From positions 1-64,000 of the forward strand of contig JAGUCH010000001.1 of NCBI GenBank assembly GCA_019096065.1: DNA of 64,000 bases, read 5' to 3'. Shown piece by piece: positions 1 through 12,660 of the stretch (its first letter is position 1; every line of letters begins with the position of its first letter). A program made the position numbers and the translations under genes. The DNA is from Paracyclopina nana (Eukaryota; Arthropoda; Copepoda; Cyclopoida; Cyclopettidae). The notes beneath the pieces were generated by a model. It had not been told where the DNA came from. It saw nothing but the letters and a program-made list of their open reading frames with translations, and ran no database searches.

Positions 1-2820
1 CTGGCCTGGCTGTTTCGGCCTGGCCTGGCCTGGCCCTGGCCTGGCCTGGCCTGGCCCTGGCCTGGCCTGGCCTGGCCTGGCCTGGCCTGGCCTGGCCTGG
101 CCTGGCCTGGCCTGGCCTTGGCCTGGCCTGGCCTGGCCTGGCCTGGCCTTGGCCTGGCCTGGCCTGGCCTGGCCTGGCCTGGCCTGGCCTGGCCTGGCCC
201 TGGCCTGGCCTGGCCTGGCCTGGCCTGGCGGCCTGGCCTGGCCTGGCCTGGCCTGGCCTGGCCTGGCCTGGCCTGGCCTGGCCTGGCCTGGCCTGGCCTG
301 GCCTGGCCTGGCCTGGCCTGGCCTGGCCTGGCCTGGCCTGGCCTGGCCTGGCCTGGCTGGCCTGGCCTGGCCTGGCCTGGCCTGGCCTGGCCTGGCCTGG
401 CCTGGCCTGGCCTGGCCTGGCCTGGCCTGGCCTGGCCTGGCCTGGCCTGGCCTGGCCTGGCCTGGCCTGGCCTGGCCTGGCCTGGCCTGGCCTGGCCTGG
501 CCTGGCCTGGCCTGGCCTGGCCTGGCCTGGCCTGGCCTGGCCTGGCCTGGCCTGGCCTGGCCTGGCCTGGCCTGGCCTGGCCTGGCCTGGCCTGGCCTGG
601 CCTGGCCTGGCCTGGCCTGGCCTGGCCTGGCCTGGCCTGGCCTGGCCTGGCCTGGCCTGGCCTGGCCTGGCCTGGCCTGGCCTGGCCTGGCCTGGCCTGG
701 CCCTGGCCTGGCCTGGCCTGGCCTGGCCTGGCCTGGCCTGGCCTGGCCTGGCCTGGCCTGGCCTGGCCTGGCCTGGCCTGGCCTGGCCTGGCCTGGCCTG
801 GCCTGGCCTGGCCTGGCCTGGCCTGGCCTGGCCTGGCCTGGCCTGGCCTGGCCTGGCCTGGCCTGGCCTGGCCTGGCCTGGCCTGGCCTGGCCTGGCCTG
901 GCCTGGCCTGGCCTGGCCTGGCCTGGCCTGGCCTGGCCTGGCCTGGCCTGGCCTGGCCTGGCCTGGCCTGGCCTGGCCTGGCCTGGCCTGGCCTGGCCTG
1001 GCCTGGCCTGGCCTGGCCTGGCCTGGCCTGGCCTGGCCTGGCCTGGCCTGGCCTGGCCTGGCCTGGCCTGGCCTGGCCTGGCCTGGCCTGGCCTGGGGCC
1101 TGGCCTGGCCTGGCCTGGCCTGGCCTGGCCTGGCCTGGGCCTGGCCTGGCCTGGCCTGGCCTGGCCTGGCCTGGCCTGGCCTGGCCTGGCCTGGCCTGGC
1201 CTGGCCTGGCCTGGCCTGGCCTGGCCTGGCCTGGCCTGGCCTGGCCTGGCCTGGCCTGGCCTGGCCTGGCCTGGCCTGGCCTGGCCTGGCCTGGCCTGGC
1301 CTGGCCTGGCCTGGCCTGGCCTGGCCTGGCCTGGCCTGGCCTGGCCTGGCCTGGCCTGGCCTGGCCTGGCCTGGCCTGGCCTGGCCTGGCCTGGCCTGGC
1401 CTGGCCTGGCCTGGCCTGGCCTGGCCTGGCCTGGCCTGGCCTGGCCTGGCCTGGCCTGGCCTGGCCTGGCCTGGCCTGGCCTGGCCTGGCCTGGCCTGGC
1501 CTGGCCTGGCCTGGCCTGGCCTGGCCTGGCCTGGCCTGGCCTGGCCTGGCCTGGCCTGGCCTGGCCTGGCCTGGCCTGGCCTGGCCTGGCCTGGCCTGGC
1601 CTGGCCTGGCCTGGCCTGGCCTGGCCTGGCCTGGCCTGGCCTGGCCTGGCCTGGCCTGGCCTGGCCTGGCCTGGCCTGGCCTGGCCTGGCCTGGCCTGGC
1701 CTGGCCTGGCCTGGCCTGGCCTGGCCTGGCCTGGCCTGGCCTGGCCTGGCCTGGCCTGGCCTGGCCTGGCCTGGCCTGGCCTGGCCTGGCCTGGCCTGGC
1801 CTGGCCTGGCCTGGCCTGGCCTGGCCTGGCCTGGCCTGGCCTGGCCTGGCCTGGCCTGGCCTGGCCTGGCCTGGCCTGGCCTGGCCTGGCCTGGCCTGGC
1901 CTGGCCTGGCCTGGCCTGGCCTGGCCTGGCCTGGCCTGGCCTGGCCTGGCCTGGCCTGGCCTGGCCTGGCCTGGCCTGGCCTGGCCTGGCCTGGCCTGGC
2001 CTGGCCTGGCCTGGCCTGGCCTGGCCTGGCCTGGCCTGGCCTGGCCTGGCCTGGCCTGGCCTGGCCTGGCCTGGCCTGGCCTGGCCTGGCCTGGCCTGGC
2101 CTGGCCTGGCCTGGCCTGGCCTGGCCTGGCCTGGCCTGGCCTGGCCTGGCCTGGCCTGGCCTGGCCTGGCCTGGCCTGGCCTGGCCTGGCCTGGCCTGGC
2201 CTGGCCTGGCCTGGCCTGGCCTGGCCTGGCCTGGCCTGGCCTGGCCTGGCCTGGCCTGGCCTGGCCTGGCCTGGCCTGGCCTGGCCTGGCCTGGCCTGGC
2301 CTGGCCTGGCCTGGCCTGGCCTGGCCTGGCCTGGCCTGGCCTGGCCTGGCCTGGCCTGGCCTGGCCTGGCCTGGCCTGGCCTGGCCTGGCCTGGCCTGGC
2401 CTGGCCTGGCCTGGCCTGGCCTGGCCTGGCCTGGCCTGGCCTGGCCTGGCCTGGCCTGGCCTGGCCTGGCCTGGCCTGGCCTGGCCTGGCCTGGCCTGGC
2501 CTGGCCTGGCCTGGCCTGGCCTGGCCTGGCCTGGCCTGGCCTGGCCTGGCCTGGCCTGGCCTGGCCTGGCCTGGCCTGGCCTGGCCTGGCCTGGCCTGGC
2601 CTGGCCTGGCCTGGCCTGGCCTGGCCTGGCCTGGCCTGGCCTGGCCTGGCCTGGCCTGGCCTGGCCTGGCCTGGCCTGGCCTGGCCTGGCCTGGCCTGGC
2701 CTGGCCTGGCCTGGCCTGGCCTGGCCTGGCCTGGCCTGGCCTGGCCTGGCCTGGCCTGGCCTGGCCTGGCCTGGCCTGGCCTGGCCTGGCCTGGCCTGGC
2801 CTGGCCTGGCCTGGCCTGGC
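1..2820. repeat. (CCTGG)n block 1, telomere probably mis-called
   Basis: Nearly uninterrupted CCTGG pentamers, with occasional one-base gains or losses near 1-120, 228, 357, 702, 1095 and 1137. The unit differs from the arthropod telomere C-strand unit CCTAA only by AA to GG, and true CCTAA repeats lie at the inner edge of the same tract (12661-12719). Substitution of CCTGG for CCTAA is a known nanopore base-calling error at telomeres. I therefore read the block as telomeric DNA with corrupted base calls. Every frame is open because a pentamer array has no stop codons; the resulting AWPGL and ARPGQ polypeptides are not genes. Confidence 0.85.
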
Positions 2821-5800
2821 ACAAGCCTGGCCTGGCAGCCTGGCCTGGCCTGGCCTGGCTCTTCTGGCCTGGCCTGGCCTGGCCTGGCTTCTTCTTCTTC
2901 TTCAGCCTGGCCTGGCCTGGCCTGGCCTGGCCTGGCCTGGCCTGGCCTGGCCTGGCCTGGCACAGCTGTGGCCTGGCCTGGCCTGGCCTGGCCTGGCCTG
3001 GCCTGGCCTGGCCTGGCCTGGCGGCTGGCCTGGCCTGGCCTGGCCTGGCTTCTTTCTTCTTCTTCTTTGGCCTGGCCTGGCCTGAGCTGTGGCCTGGCCT
3101 GGCCTGGCTGCTTCTTCTTCTTCTTCTTCTTCAACTGGCCTGGCACAATGGCCTGGCCTGGCCTGTACAGCACAGCACAATGGCCTGGCCTGGCCTGGCC
3201 TGGCCTGGCCTGGCCTGGCACAGTGGCCTGGCTTCTGGCCTGTGGCTGGCCTGGCCTGGCCACAGCTGGCCTGGCCTGGCCTACAGCCTGGCCTGGCCTG
3301 GCCTGGCACAGCTGGCCTGGCCTGGGCCTGGCCTGGCCTGGCCTGGCCTGGCCTGGCCTGGCTGGCCTGGCCTGTGCCTGGCCTGGCCTGGCCTGGCCTG
3401 GCCTGGCCTGGCCTGGCCTGCGCCTGGCCTGGCCTGGCCTGGCCCTGGCCTGGCCTGGCCTGGCCTGGCCTGGCACAGCTGGCCTGGCCTGGCCTGGCCT
3501 GGCCTGGCCTGGCCTGGCCTGGCCTGGCTTCTGGCACAACTGGCCTGGCCTGGCCTGGCCTGGCCTGGCCTGGCCTGGCCTGTAGCCTGGCCTGGCCTGG
3601 CTTCTGGCAGCTGGCCTGGCCTGGCCTGGCCTGGCCTGGCCTGGCCTGGCCTGGCTGCTGGCCTGGCACTGGCCTGGCCTGGCCTGGCCATGGCCTGGCC
3701 TGGCCACAGCTGCTTCTTCTTCAGCCTGGCCTGGCCTGGCCTGGCCTGGCCTGGCTTCTGGCCACAGCTGGCCTGGCCTGGCCTGGCCTGCTTCTTCAGC
3801 CTGGCTTCTTGGCCTGGCCTGGCCTGGCCTGGCCTGGCCTGACGCCTGACACAGCCTGGCCTGGCCTGGCCATGGCCTGGCCTGGCTCTTCAGCCTGGCC
3901 TGGCCTGGCCTGGCTTCTTCCAGCCTGGCCTGGCCTGGCCTGGCTCTGGCCTGGCCTGGCCTGGCCTGGCCTGGCCTGGCCTGGCCTGGCCTGGCCTAAT
4001 GGCCCTGGCCTGCTTTCTTCAGCCTGGCTGTAGCTGCTTCTTCTTCTTCTTCTGGCGCTGGCCTTCTTCCTGGCCTGGCCTGGCCTAGCCTGACACAGCC
4101 TGGCCTGGCCTGGCCTGGCCTGGCTCTTCTGGCCTGTGCCTGGCCTGGCCTGGCAGCTGGCTCAGCTGGCCTGGCCTGGCCTGGCACCTGGCCTGTGCCT
4201 GGCCTGGCCTGGCCTGGCCTGGCTGTGCTGCTGGCCTGGCCTGGCACTGGCTCTTTGTACAGCCTGGCCTGGCTATACAACTTCTTCTGGCCTGGCCTGG
4301 CCTGGCCTGGCCTGGCCTGGCCTGGCCTGGCGCTGGCCTGGCCTGGCCTGGCTTCTGGCCTGAGCACTGGCCTGGCCTGGCCTGGCCTGGCCTGGCCTGG
4401 CACAACTGTGCCTGGCCTGGCCTGTCGCCTGGCCTGCTTCTTCTTCTTCTTCTTCTTCTTCTTCTTCTTCAGCCTACTTCTTTGGCTTTTCTTCAAGCCT
4501 GGCTTCTTCTTCAGCCTGGCACTGGCCTGGCCTGGCCTGGCCTGTAGCCTGGCCTGGCCTGGCCTGGCCTGATAACCTATGGCCTGAGCTTCTTCTTCTT
4601 CTTCTTCTTCTTCTTCTTCTTCTTCTTCTTCTTCTTCTTCGGCCTGGCCTGGCTTCTTCAGCACAGCCTGGCCACAACTGGCCTTTCTTCTAGCCTGGCC
4701 TGGCCTGGCAACTGTACAAGCCTGGCCTGGCCTGGCCTGGCCTGGCCGCTTCTTCTTCTTCTTCTTTGGCCTGGCCTGAAGCCTGGCCTGGCCTGGCCTG
4801 GCCTGGCCATGGCCCTGGCCTGGCCTGGCCTGGCCTGGCCTGGCCTGGCACTGCACAACCTGGCCTGGCTAACAACTGGCTTCTGGCTGGCCTGGCCTGG
4901 CCTGGCCTGGCCTGGCCTTCAGCTGGCCCTAGGCCTGGCCTGGCCGACTGTTGCTCTTTCCTAGCTTCTTCTGGCCTAGCCTAGCCTGGCCTAGCCTTCT
5001 TCTTCTTCTTCTTCGCTTCTAGCCTGGCCCTGGCACAACCTGGCCTGGCACAACTGGCCTGGCCTGGCCTGGCCTGGCCTGGCCTGGCCAATGGCCTGGC
5101 CTGGCCTGTTGCCTGTGCAGCCTGGCCTGGCACAGCTGTGCCTGGCAACTGGCCTGGCTTCTTCGGCCTGGCCTGGCCTGGCCCTGGCCTGGCCTGGCCT
5201 GGCCTGGCCTGGCCTGGCCTGGCCTGGCCTGGCTGCTGGCCTGGCCTGGCAGCTGGCCTGGCCTGGCCTGGCCTACAGCCTGTGCCTGGCCTGGCCTGGC
5301 CTGGCCTGGCTTCTGGCACTGGCCTGGCACTGGCCTGGCCTGGCCTGGCCTGGCCTGGCCTGGCCTGGCCTGGCCTGGCCTGGCCTGGCAACTGGCCTGG
5401 CACAACTGGCCTGGCCTGCTTCTTCTTCTTCTTCTTTATTGTGGCCTCTTTAACTAATAACCTAACTAGCCTAGCCTAACTTCTTCTTCTTCTTACTTCT
5501 TCTTCTTCTTCTTCTTCAGCCTAACAATAGCCTTCTTCTACCTTCTTCTTCTTCAGCTTCTTCAGCTGCTTCTTCTTCTTTCTTCTTTCTTTCTTCTTCT
5601 TCTTCTTCTTCCTCAGCCACAACAACCTGGCCTGGCCTGGCCTGGCCTGGCTGGCCTGGCCTGGCCTGGCCTGGCCTGGCCTGGCCTGGCTGGCTTCTGG
5701 CCACAGCCACTGGCCTGGCTGGCTGCTGGCCTGGCCTGGCCTGGCTTCTTCTTCTTCTTCTTCTTCTTCTTCTTCAACCTGGCCTGGCCTGGCTGTGTGC

Positions 5801-7757
5801 TTCTTCTTCTTACACACACAACCTTCTTCTTCTTTGGCTGCTGGCCTGGCCTGGCCTGGCCACAACTGAGCACTGGCCTGGCCTGGCCTGGCCTGGCCTG
5901 CTTCCTGGCCCTGGCCTGGCCTGGCCGTTTTGGCCTGGCTTCTTCTTTGCTTCTTCTTCTTCAGCCCGGCTTCTTCTTCTTTCTTCTTCTTCTTCTTCTG
6001 GCCTGGCCTGTGCTTCTTCTGGCCTGGCCTGGCCTGGCGCTGGCCTGGCCTGGCCTGGCTGGCCTGGCTTCAGCTGGCCTGGCTTCTGGCTTCTTCAACC
6101 TGGCTCAATAGTACAACCTGGCTTCAACCTGTACAACACAACTTCTTCTTGCTTCTTCTTCTTCTTCTTCTTTATTCTTCAGCTGGCACAACTGGCCTTC
6201 TTCGGCCTGGCCTGGCCTGGCAGCTGGCCTGGCCTGGCCTGGCCTGGCCTGGCCTGGCTCTGGCCTGGCCTGTTTCAGCCTGGCCTGGCCTGGCCTGGCC
6301 TGGCCTGAGCCTGGCCTGGCCTGGCTTCTGGCTTCTTCTTTAATGGCCTGGCCTGGCCTGGCCTGGCCTGGCCTGGCCTGGCCTGGCCTACAGCACAACT
6401 GGCCTGGCCTGGCACTGACGCCTGGCCTGGCCTGGCCTGGCCTGAGCCTGTGCCTGGCCTGGCCTGGCTTCTGGCCTGGCCTGGCCTGGCCTGGCCCTGG
6501 CCTGGCCACAGCAGCTGGCCTGGCCTGGCCTGGCCTGGCCTGGCCTGGCCTGGCCTGGCCTGGCCTGGCCTGTAGCACTGGCCTGGCCTGGCCTGGCCTG
6601 GCCTGGCCTGCTTTACAGCACAACTGGCCTGGCCCTGGCTTGTGTCTGGCCTGGCCTGGCCTGGCTGGCCTGGCCTGGCCTGGCCTGGCCTGTGCTTCTA
6701 GCCTAGCCTTTGGCACAAGCTGGCCTGTGCTTCTGGCCTGGCCTGGCCTGTGCCTGGCCTGGCCTGGCCTGGCCTGGCCTGGCCTGGCCTAGTGCCTGGC
6801 CTGGCCTGGCCTGGCCTGGCCTGGCCTGGCCTGGCCTGGCCTGGCCTGGCCTGGCCTGGCCCTGTGCCACTGCGCCACAATGGCCTGGCCTGGCCTGGCC
6901 TGGCCTGGCCTGGCCTGGCCTGGCGTAGCCTAACTTCTATTCTTCTTCTTCTTCTTGCTTCTTCTTCTTCTTCTTCTTTTCTTAGCTTCTTCAACCTAAC
7001 CTAGCCTACTTCTTCTTCTTCAACCTAACCTAGCCTATTCAACTCTTCTTCTTCTTACAAGCTTTAACTATTTCTTCTTCTTCTTCTTCTGCCTAGTACA
7101 AACACAACTTTCTTTGGCCTGGCGCGCTGGCCTGGCCTGGCCTGGCCTACAGGCCTGTGCCTGGCCTGGCCTGGCCTGGCACAACTGCAACAAGCCTGGC
7201 ACAGCTGGCCTGGCCTGGCCTGGCCTGGCCTGGCCTGGCCTGGCCTGGCCTGGCCTGGCCTGGCCTGGCCTGGCCACTCGGCCTGGCCTGGCCTGGCCTG
7301 GCCTGGCTGTGGCCTGGCCTGGCCTGGCCTGGCACAGCTGGCTTGGCACAGAAAAGCGCTGTGGCTGGCCTGGCTTCTGGCACAGCTGGCCTGGCCTGGC
7401 CTGGCCTAGCCTGGCTGGCACTGCACAGCCTGGCTGTGCGCCTGGCCTGGCCTGTAGCCCTGTGGCCTGGCAACTGGCCTGGCTTCTTCTTCTTCAGGCC
7501 TATCTTCTGGTAACCTGGCCTGGCCTGGCCTGGCCTGGCCTGGCTTCTGGCAACTGGCACAGCTGGCCTGGCCTGGCCTGGCTTTCTGGCCTGGCCTTCC
7601 TGGCCTATTCAGCCTGGCCTGGCCTGGCCTGGCTGTGGCTCAGCTGGCCTGGCCTGGCCTGGCCTTCGGCCTGGCCTGGCCTGGCCTGGCCCTGTGGCCT
7701 GGCTGGCCTGGCCTGGCCCTGGCCTGGCCTGGCTTCTTCAGCTGGCCTGGCCTGGCC
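2821..7757. repeat. Mixed telomere-derived zone: CCTGG, CTT and CCTAA/CCTAG islands
   Basis: CCTGG runs are interrupted by many (CTT)n islands (for example 4437-4469, 4590-4639, 5476-5517, 5745-5776, 6940-6980), by short genuine telomere words such as CCTAACCTAA and CCTAGCCTA (5459-5480, 6995-7040), and by small words such as CACAACTGG and TGTGCC. CTT runs, CCTGG runs and correct CCTAA are the three states expected when one telomeric C-strand is called inconsistently. No coding region, RNA gene or element terminus is visible. Confidence 0.8.
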
Positions 7758-10700
7758 TAGGCCTGGCCTGGCCTGGCCTGGCCTGGCCTGGCCTGGCCTG
7801 GCCTGGCCTGGCCTGGCCTGGCCTGGCCTGGCCTGGCCTGGCCTGGCCTGGCCTGGCCTGGCCTGGCCTGGCCTGGCCTGGCCTGGCCTGGCCTGGCCTG
7901 GCCTGGCCTGGCCTGGCCTGGCCTGGCCTGGCCTGGCCTGGCCTGGCCTGGCCTGGCCTGGCCTGGCCTGGCCTGGCCTGGCCTGGCCTGGCCTGGCCTG
8001 GCCTGGCCTGGCCTGGCCTGGCCTGGCCTGGCCTGGCCTGGCCTGGCCTGGCCTGGCCTGGCCTGGCCTGGCCTGGCCTGGCCTGGCCTGGCCTGGCCTG
8101 GCCTGGCCTGGCCTGGCCTGGCCTGGCCTGGCCTGGCCTGGCCTGGCCTGGCCTGGCCTGGCCTGGCCTGGCCTGGCCTGGCCTGGCCTGGCCTGGCCTG
8201 GCCTGGCCTGGCCTGGCCTGGCCTGGCCTGGCCTGGCCTGGCCTGGCCTGGCCTGGCCTGGCCTGGCCTGGCCTGGCCTGGCCTGGCCTGGCCTGGCCTG
8301 GCCTGGCCTGGCCTGGCCTGGCCTGGCCTGGCCTGGCCTGGCCTGGCCTGGCCTGGCCTGCCTGGCCTGGCCTGGCCTGGCCTGGCCTGGCCTGGCCTGG
8401 CCTGGCCTGGCCTGGCCTGGCCTGGCCTGGCCTGGCCTGGCCTGGCCTGGCCTGGCCTGGCCTGGCCTGGCCTGGCCTGGCCTGGCCTGGCCTGGCCTGG
8501 CCTGGCCTGGCCTGGCCTGGCCTGGCCTGGCCTGGCCTGGCCTGGCCTGGCCTGGCCTGGCCTGGCCTGGCCTGGCCTGGCCTGGCCTGGCCTGGCCTGG
8601 CCTGGCCTGGCCTGGCCTGGCCTGGCCTGGCCTGGCCTGGCCTGGCCTGGCCTGGCCTGGCCTGGCCTGGCCTGGCCTGGCCTGGCCTGGCCTGGCCTGG
8701 CCTGGCCTGGCCTGGCCTGGCCTGGCCTGGCCTGGCCTGGCCTGGCCTGGCCTGGCCTGGCCTGGCCTGGCCTGGCCTGGCCTGGCCTGGCCTGGCCTGG
8801 CCTGGCCTGGCCTGGCCTGGCCTGGCCTGGCCTGGCCTGGCCTGGCCTGGCCTGGCCTGGCCTGGCCTGGCCTGGCCTGGCCTGGCCTGGCCTGGCCTGG
8901 CCTGGCCTGGCCTGGCCTGGCCTGGCCTGGCCTGGCCTGGCCTGGCCTGGCCTGGCCTGGCCTGGCCTGGCCTGGCCTGGCCTGGCCTGGCCTGGCCTGG
9001 CCTGGCCTGGCCTGGCCTGGCCTGGCCTGGCCTGGCCTGGCCTGGCCTGGCCTGGCCTGGCCTGGCCTGGCCTGGCCTGGCCTGGCCTGGCCTGGCCTGG
9101 CCTGGCCTGGCCTGGCCTGGCCTGGCCTGGCCTGGCCTGGCCTGGCCTGGCCTGGCCTGGCCTGGCCTGGCCTGGCCTGGCCTGGCCTGGCCTGGCCTGG
9201 CCTGGCCTGGCCTGGCCTGGCCTGGCCTGGCCTGGCCTGGCCTGGCCTGGCCTGGCCTGGCCTGGCCTGGCCTGGCCTGGCCTGGCCTGGCCTGGCCTGG
9301 CCTGGCCTGGCCTGGCCTGGCCTGGCCTGGCCTGGCCTGGCCTGGCCTGGCCTGGCCTGGCCTGGCCTGGCCTGGCCTGGCCTGGCCTGGCCTGGCCTGG
9401 CCTGGCCTGGCCTGGCCTGGCCTGGCCTGGCCTGGCCTGGCCTGGCCTGGCCTGGCCTGGCCTGGCCTGGCCTGGCCTGGCCTGGCCTGGCCTGGCCTGG
9501 CCTGGCCTGGCCTGGCCTGGCCTGGCCTGGCCTGGCCTGGCCTGGCCTGGCCTGGCCTGGCCTGGCCTGGCCTGGCCTGGCCTGGCCTGGCCTGGCCTGG
9601 CCTGGCCTGGCCTGGCCTGGCCTGGCCTGGCCTGGCCTGGCCTGGCCTGGCCTGGCCTGGCCTGGCCTGGCCTGGCCTGGCCTGGCCTGGCCTGGCCTGG
9701 CCTGGCCTGGCCTGGCCTGGCCTGGCCTGGCCTGGCCTGGCCTGGCCTGGCCTGGCCTGGCCTGGCCTGGCCTGGCCTGGCCTGGCCTGGCCTGGCCTGG
9801 CCTGGCCTGGCCTGGCCTGGCCTGGCCTGGCCTGGCCTGGCCTGGCCTGGCCTGGCCTGGCCTGGCCTGGCCTGGCCTGGCCTGGCCTGGCCTGGCCTGG
9901 CCTGGCCTGGCCTGGCCTGGCCTGGCCTGGCCTGGCCTGGCCTGGCCTGGCCTGGCCTGGCCTGGCCTGGCCTGGCCTGGCCTGGCCTGGCCTGGCCTGG
10001 CCTGGCCTGGCCTGGCCTGGCCTGGCCTGGCCTGGCCTGGCCTGGCCTGGCCTGGCCTGGCCTGGCCTGGCCTGGCCTGGCCTGGCCTGGCCTGGCCTGG
10101 CCTGGCCTGGCCTGGCCTGGCCTGGCCTGGCCTGGCCTGGCCTGGCCTGGCCTGGCCTGGCCTGGCCTGGCCTGGCCTGGCCTGGCCTGGCCTGGCCTGG
10201 CCTGGCCTGGCCTGGCCTGGCCTGGCCTGGCCTGGCCTGGCCTGGCCTGGCCTGGCCTGGCCTGGCCTGGCCTGGCCTGGCCTGGCCTGGCCTGGCCTGG
10301 CCTGGCCTGGCCTGGCCTGGCCTGGCCTGGCCTGGCCTGGCCTGGCCTGGCCTGGCCTGGCCTGGCCTGGCCTGGCCTGGCCTGGCCTGGCCTGGCCTGG
10401 CCTGGCCTGGCCTGGCCTGGCCTGGCCTGGCCTGGCCTGGCCTGGCCTGGCCTGGCCTGGCCTGGCCTGGCCTGGCCTGGCCTGGCCTGGCCTGGCCTGG
10501 CCTGGCCTGGCCTGGCCTGGCCTGGCCTGGCCTGGCCTGGCCTGGCCTGGCCTGGCCTGGCCTGGCCTGGCCTGGCCTGGCCTGGCCTGGCCTGGCCTGG
10601 CCTGGCCTGGCCTGGCCTGGCCTGGCCTGGCCTGGCCTGGCCTGGCCTGGCCTGGCCTGGCCTGGCCTGGCCTGGCCTGGCCTGGCCTGGCCTGGCCTGG

Positions 10701-12660
10701 CCTGGCCTGGCCTGGCCTGGCCTGGCCTGGCCTGGCCTGGCCTGGCCTGGCCTGGCCTGGCCTGGCCTGGCCTGGCCTGGCCTGGCCTGGCCTGGCCTGG
10801 CCTGGCCTGGCCTGGCCTGGCCTGGCCTGGCCTGGCCTGGCCTGGCCTGGCCTGGCCTGGCCTGGCCTGGCCTGGCCTGGCCTGGCCTGGCCTGGCCTGG
10901 CCTGGCCTGGCCTGGCCTGGCCTGGCCTGGCCTGGCCTGGCCTGGCCTGGCCTGGCCTGGCCTGGCCTGGCCTGGCCTGGCCTGGCCTGGCCTGGCCTGG
11001 CCTGGCCTGGCCTGGCCTGGCCTGGCCTGGCCTGGCCTGGCCTGGCCTGGCCTGGCCTGGCCTGGCCTGGCCTGGCCTGGCCTGGCCTGGCCTGGCCTGG
11101 CCTGGCCTGGCCTGGCCTGGCCTGGCCTGGCCTGGCCTGGCCTGGCCTGGCCTGGCCTGGCCTGGCCTGGCCTGGCCTGGCCTGGCCTGGCCTGGCCTGG
11201 CCTGGCCTGGCCTGGCCTGGCCTGGCCTGGCCTGGCCTGGCCTGGCCTGGCCTGGCCTGGCCTGGCCTGGCCTGGCCTGGCCTGGCCTGGCCTGGCCTGA
11301 GCCTGGCCTGGCCTGGCCTGGCCTGGCCTGGCCTGGCCTGGCCTGGCCTGGCCTGGCCTGGCCTGGCCTGGCCTGGCCTGGCCTGGCCTGGCCTGGCCTG
11401 GCCTGGCCTGGCCTGGCCTGGCCTGGCCTGGCCTGGCCTGGCCTGGCCTGGCCTGGCCTGGCCTGGCCTGGCCTGGCCTGGCCTGGCCTGGCCTGGCCTG
11501 GCCTGGCCTGGCCTGGCCTGGCCTGGCCTGGCCTGGCCTGGCCTGGCCTGGCCTGGCCTGGCCTGGCCTGGCCTGGCCTGGCCTGGCCTGGCCTGGCCTG
11601 GCCTGGCCTGGCCTGGCCTGGCCTGGCCTGGCCTGGCCTGGCCTGGCCTGGCCTGGCCTGGCCTGGCCTGGCCTGGCCTGGCCTGGCCTGGCCTGGCCTG
11701 GCCTGGCCTGGCCTGGCCTGGCCTGGCCTGGCCTGGCCTGGCCTGGCCTGGCCTGGCCTGGCCTGGCCTGGCCTGGCCTGGCCTGGCCTGGCCTGGCCTG
11801 GCCTGGCCTGGCCTGGCCTGGCCTGGCCTGGCCTGGCCTGGCCTGGCCTGGCCTGGCCTGGCCTGGCCTGGCCTGGCCTGGCCTGGCCTGGCCTGGCCTG
11901 GCCTGGCCTGGCCTGGCCTGGCCTGGCCTGGCCTGGCCTGGCCTGGCCTGGCCTGGCCTGGCCTGGCCTGGCCTGGCCTGGCCTGGCCTGGCCTGGCCTG
12001 GCCTGGCCTGGCCTGGCCTGGCCTGGCCTGGCCTGGCCTGGCCTGGCCTGGCCTGGCCTGGCCTGGCCTGGCCTGGCCTGGCCTGGCCTGGCCTGGCCTG
12101 GCCTGGCCTGGCCTGGCCTGGCCTGGCCTGGCCTGGCCTGGCCTGGCCTGGCCTGGCCTGGCCTGGCCTGGCCTGGCCTGGCCTGGCCTGGCCTGGCCTG
12201 GCCTGGCCTGGCCTGGCCTGGCCTGGCCTGGCCTGGCCTGGCCTGGCCTGGCCTGGCCTGGCCTGGCTGCTTCAGCACAACTGGCCTGGCCTGGCCTGGC
12301 CTGGCCTGGCCTGGCCTGGCCTGGCCTGGCCTGGCCTGGCCTGGCCTGGCCTGGCCTGGCCTGGCCTGGCCTGGCCTGGCCTGGCCTGGCCTGGCCTGGC
12401 CTGGCCTGGCCTGGCCTGGCCTGGCCTGGCCTGGCCTGGCCTGGCCTGGCCTGGCCTGGCCTGGCCTGGCCTGGCCTGGCCTGGCCTGGCCTGGCCTGGC
12501 CTGGCCTGGCCTGGCCTGGCCTGGCCTGGCCTGGCCTGGCCTGGCCTGGCCTGGCCTGGCCTGGCCTGGCCTGGCCTGGCCTGGCCTGGCCTGGCCTGGC
12601 CTGGCCTGGCCTGGCCTGGCCTGGCCTGGCCTGGCCTGGCCTGGCCTGGCCTGGCCTGGC
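7758..12660. repeat. (CCTGG)n block 2, telomere probably mis-called
   Basis: About 4.9 kb of almost perfect CCTGG pentamers. It is broken by a one-base loss near 8360, a single A at 11300 and one short interruption with CTT and CACAAC words at 12266-12282. It passes directly and in register into (CCTAA)n at 12661. The continuity of period and phase supports one underlying five-base telomere array. Confidence 0.85.

Noticed and set aside
1-12660. A new centromeric or subtelomeric CCTGG satellite
   Set aside because: Continuity with CCTAA, the CTT islands and the known base-calling error give a simpler explanation; kept only as the alternative to be tested.
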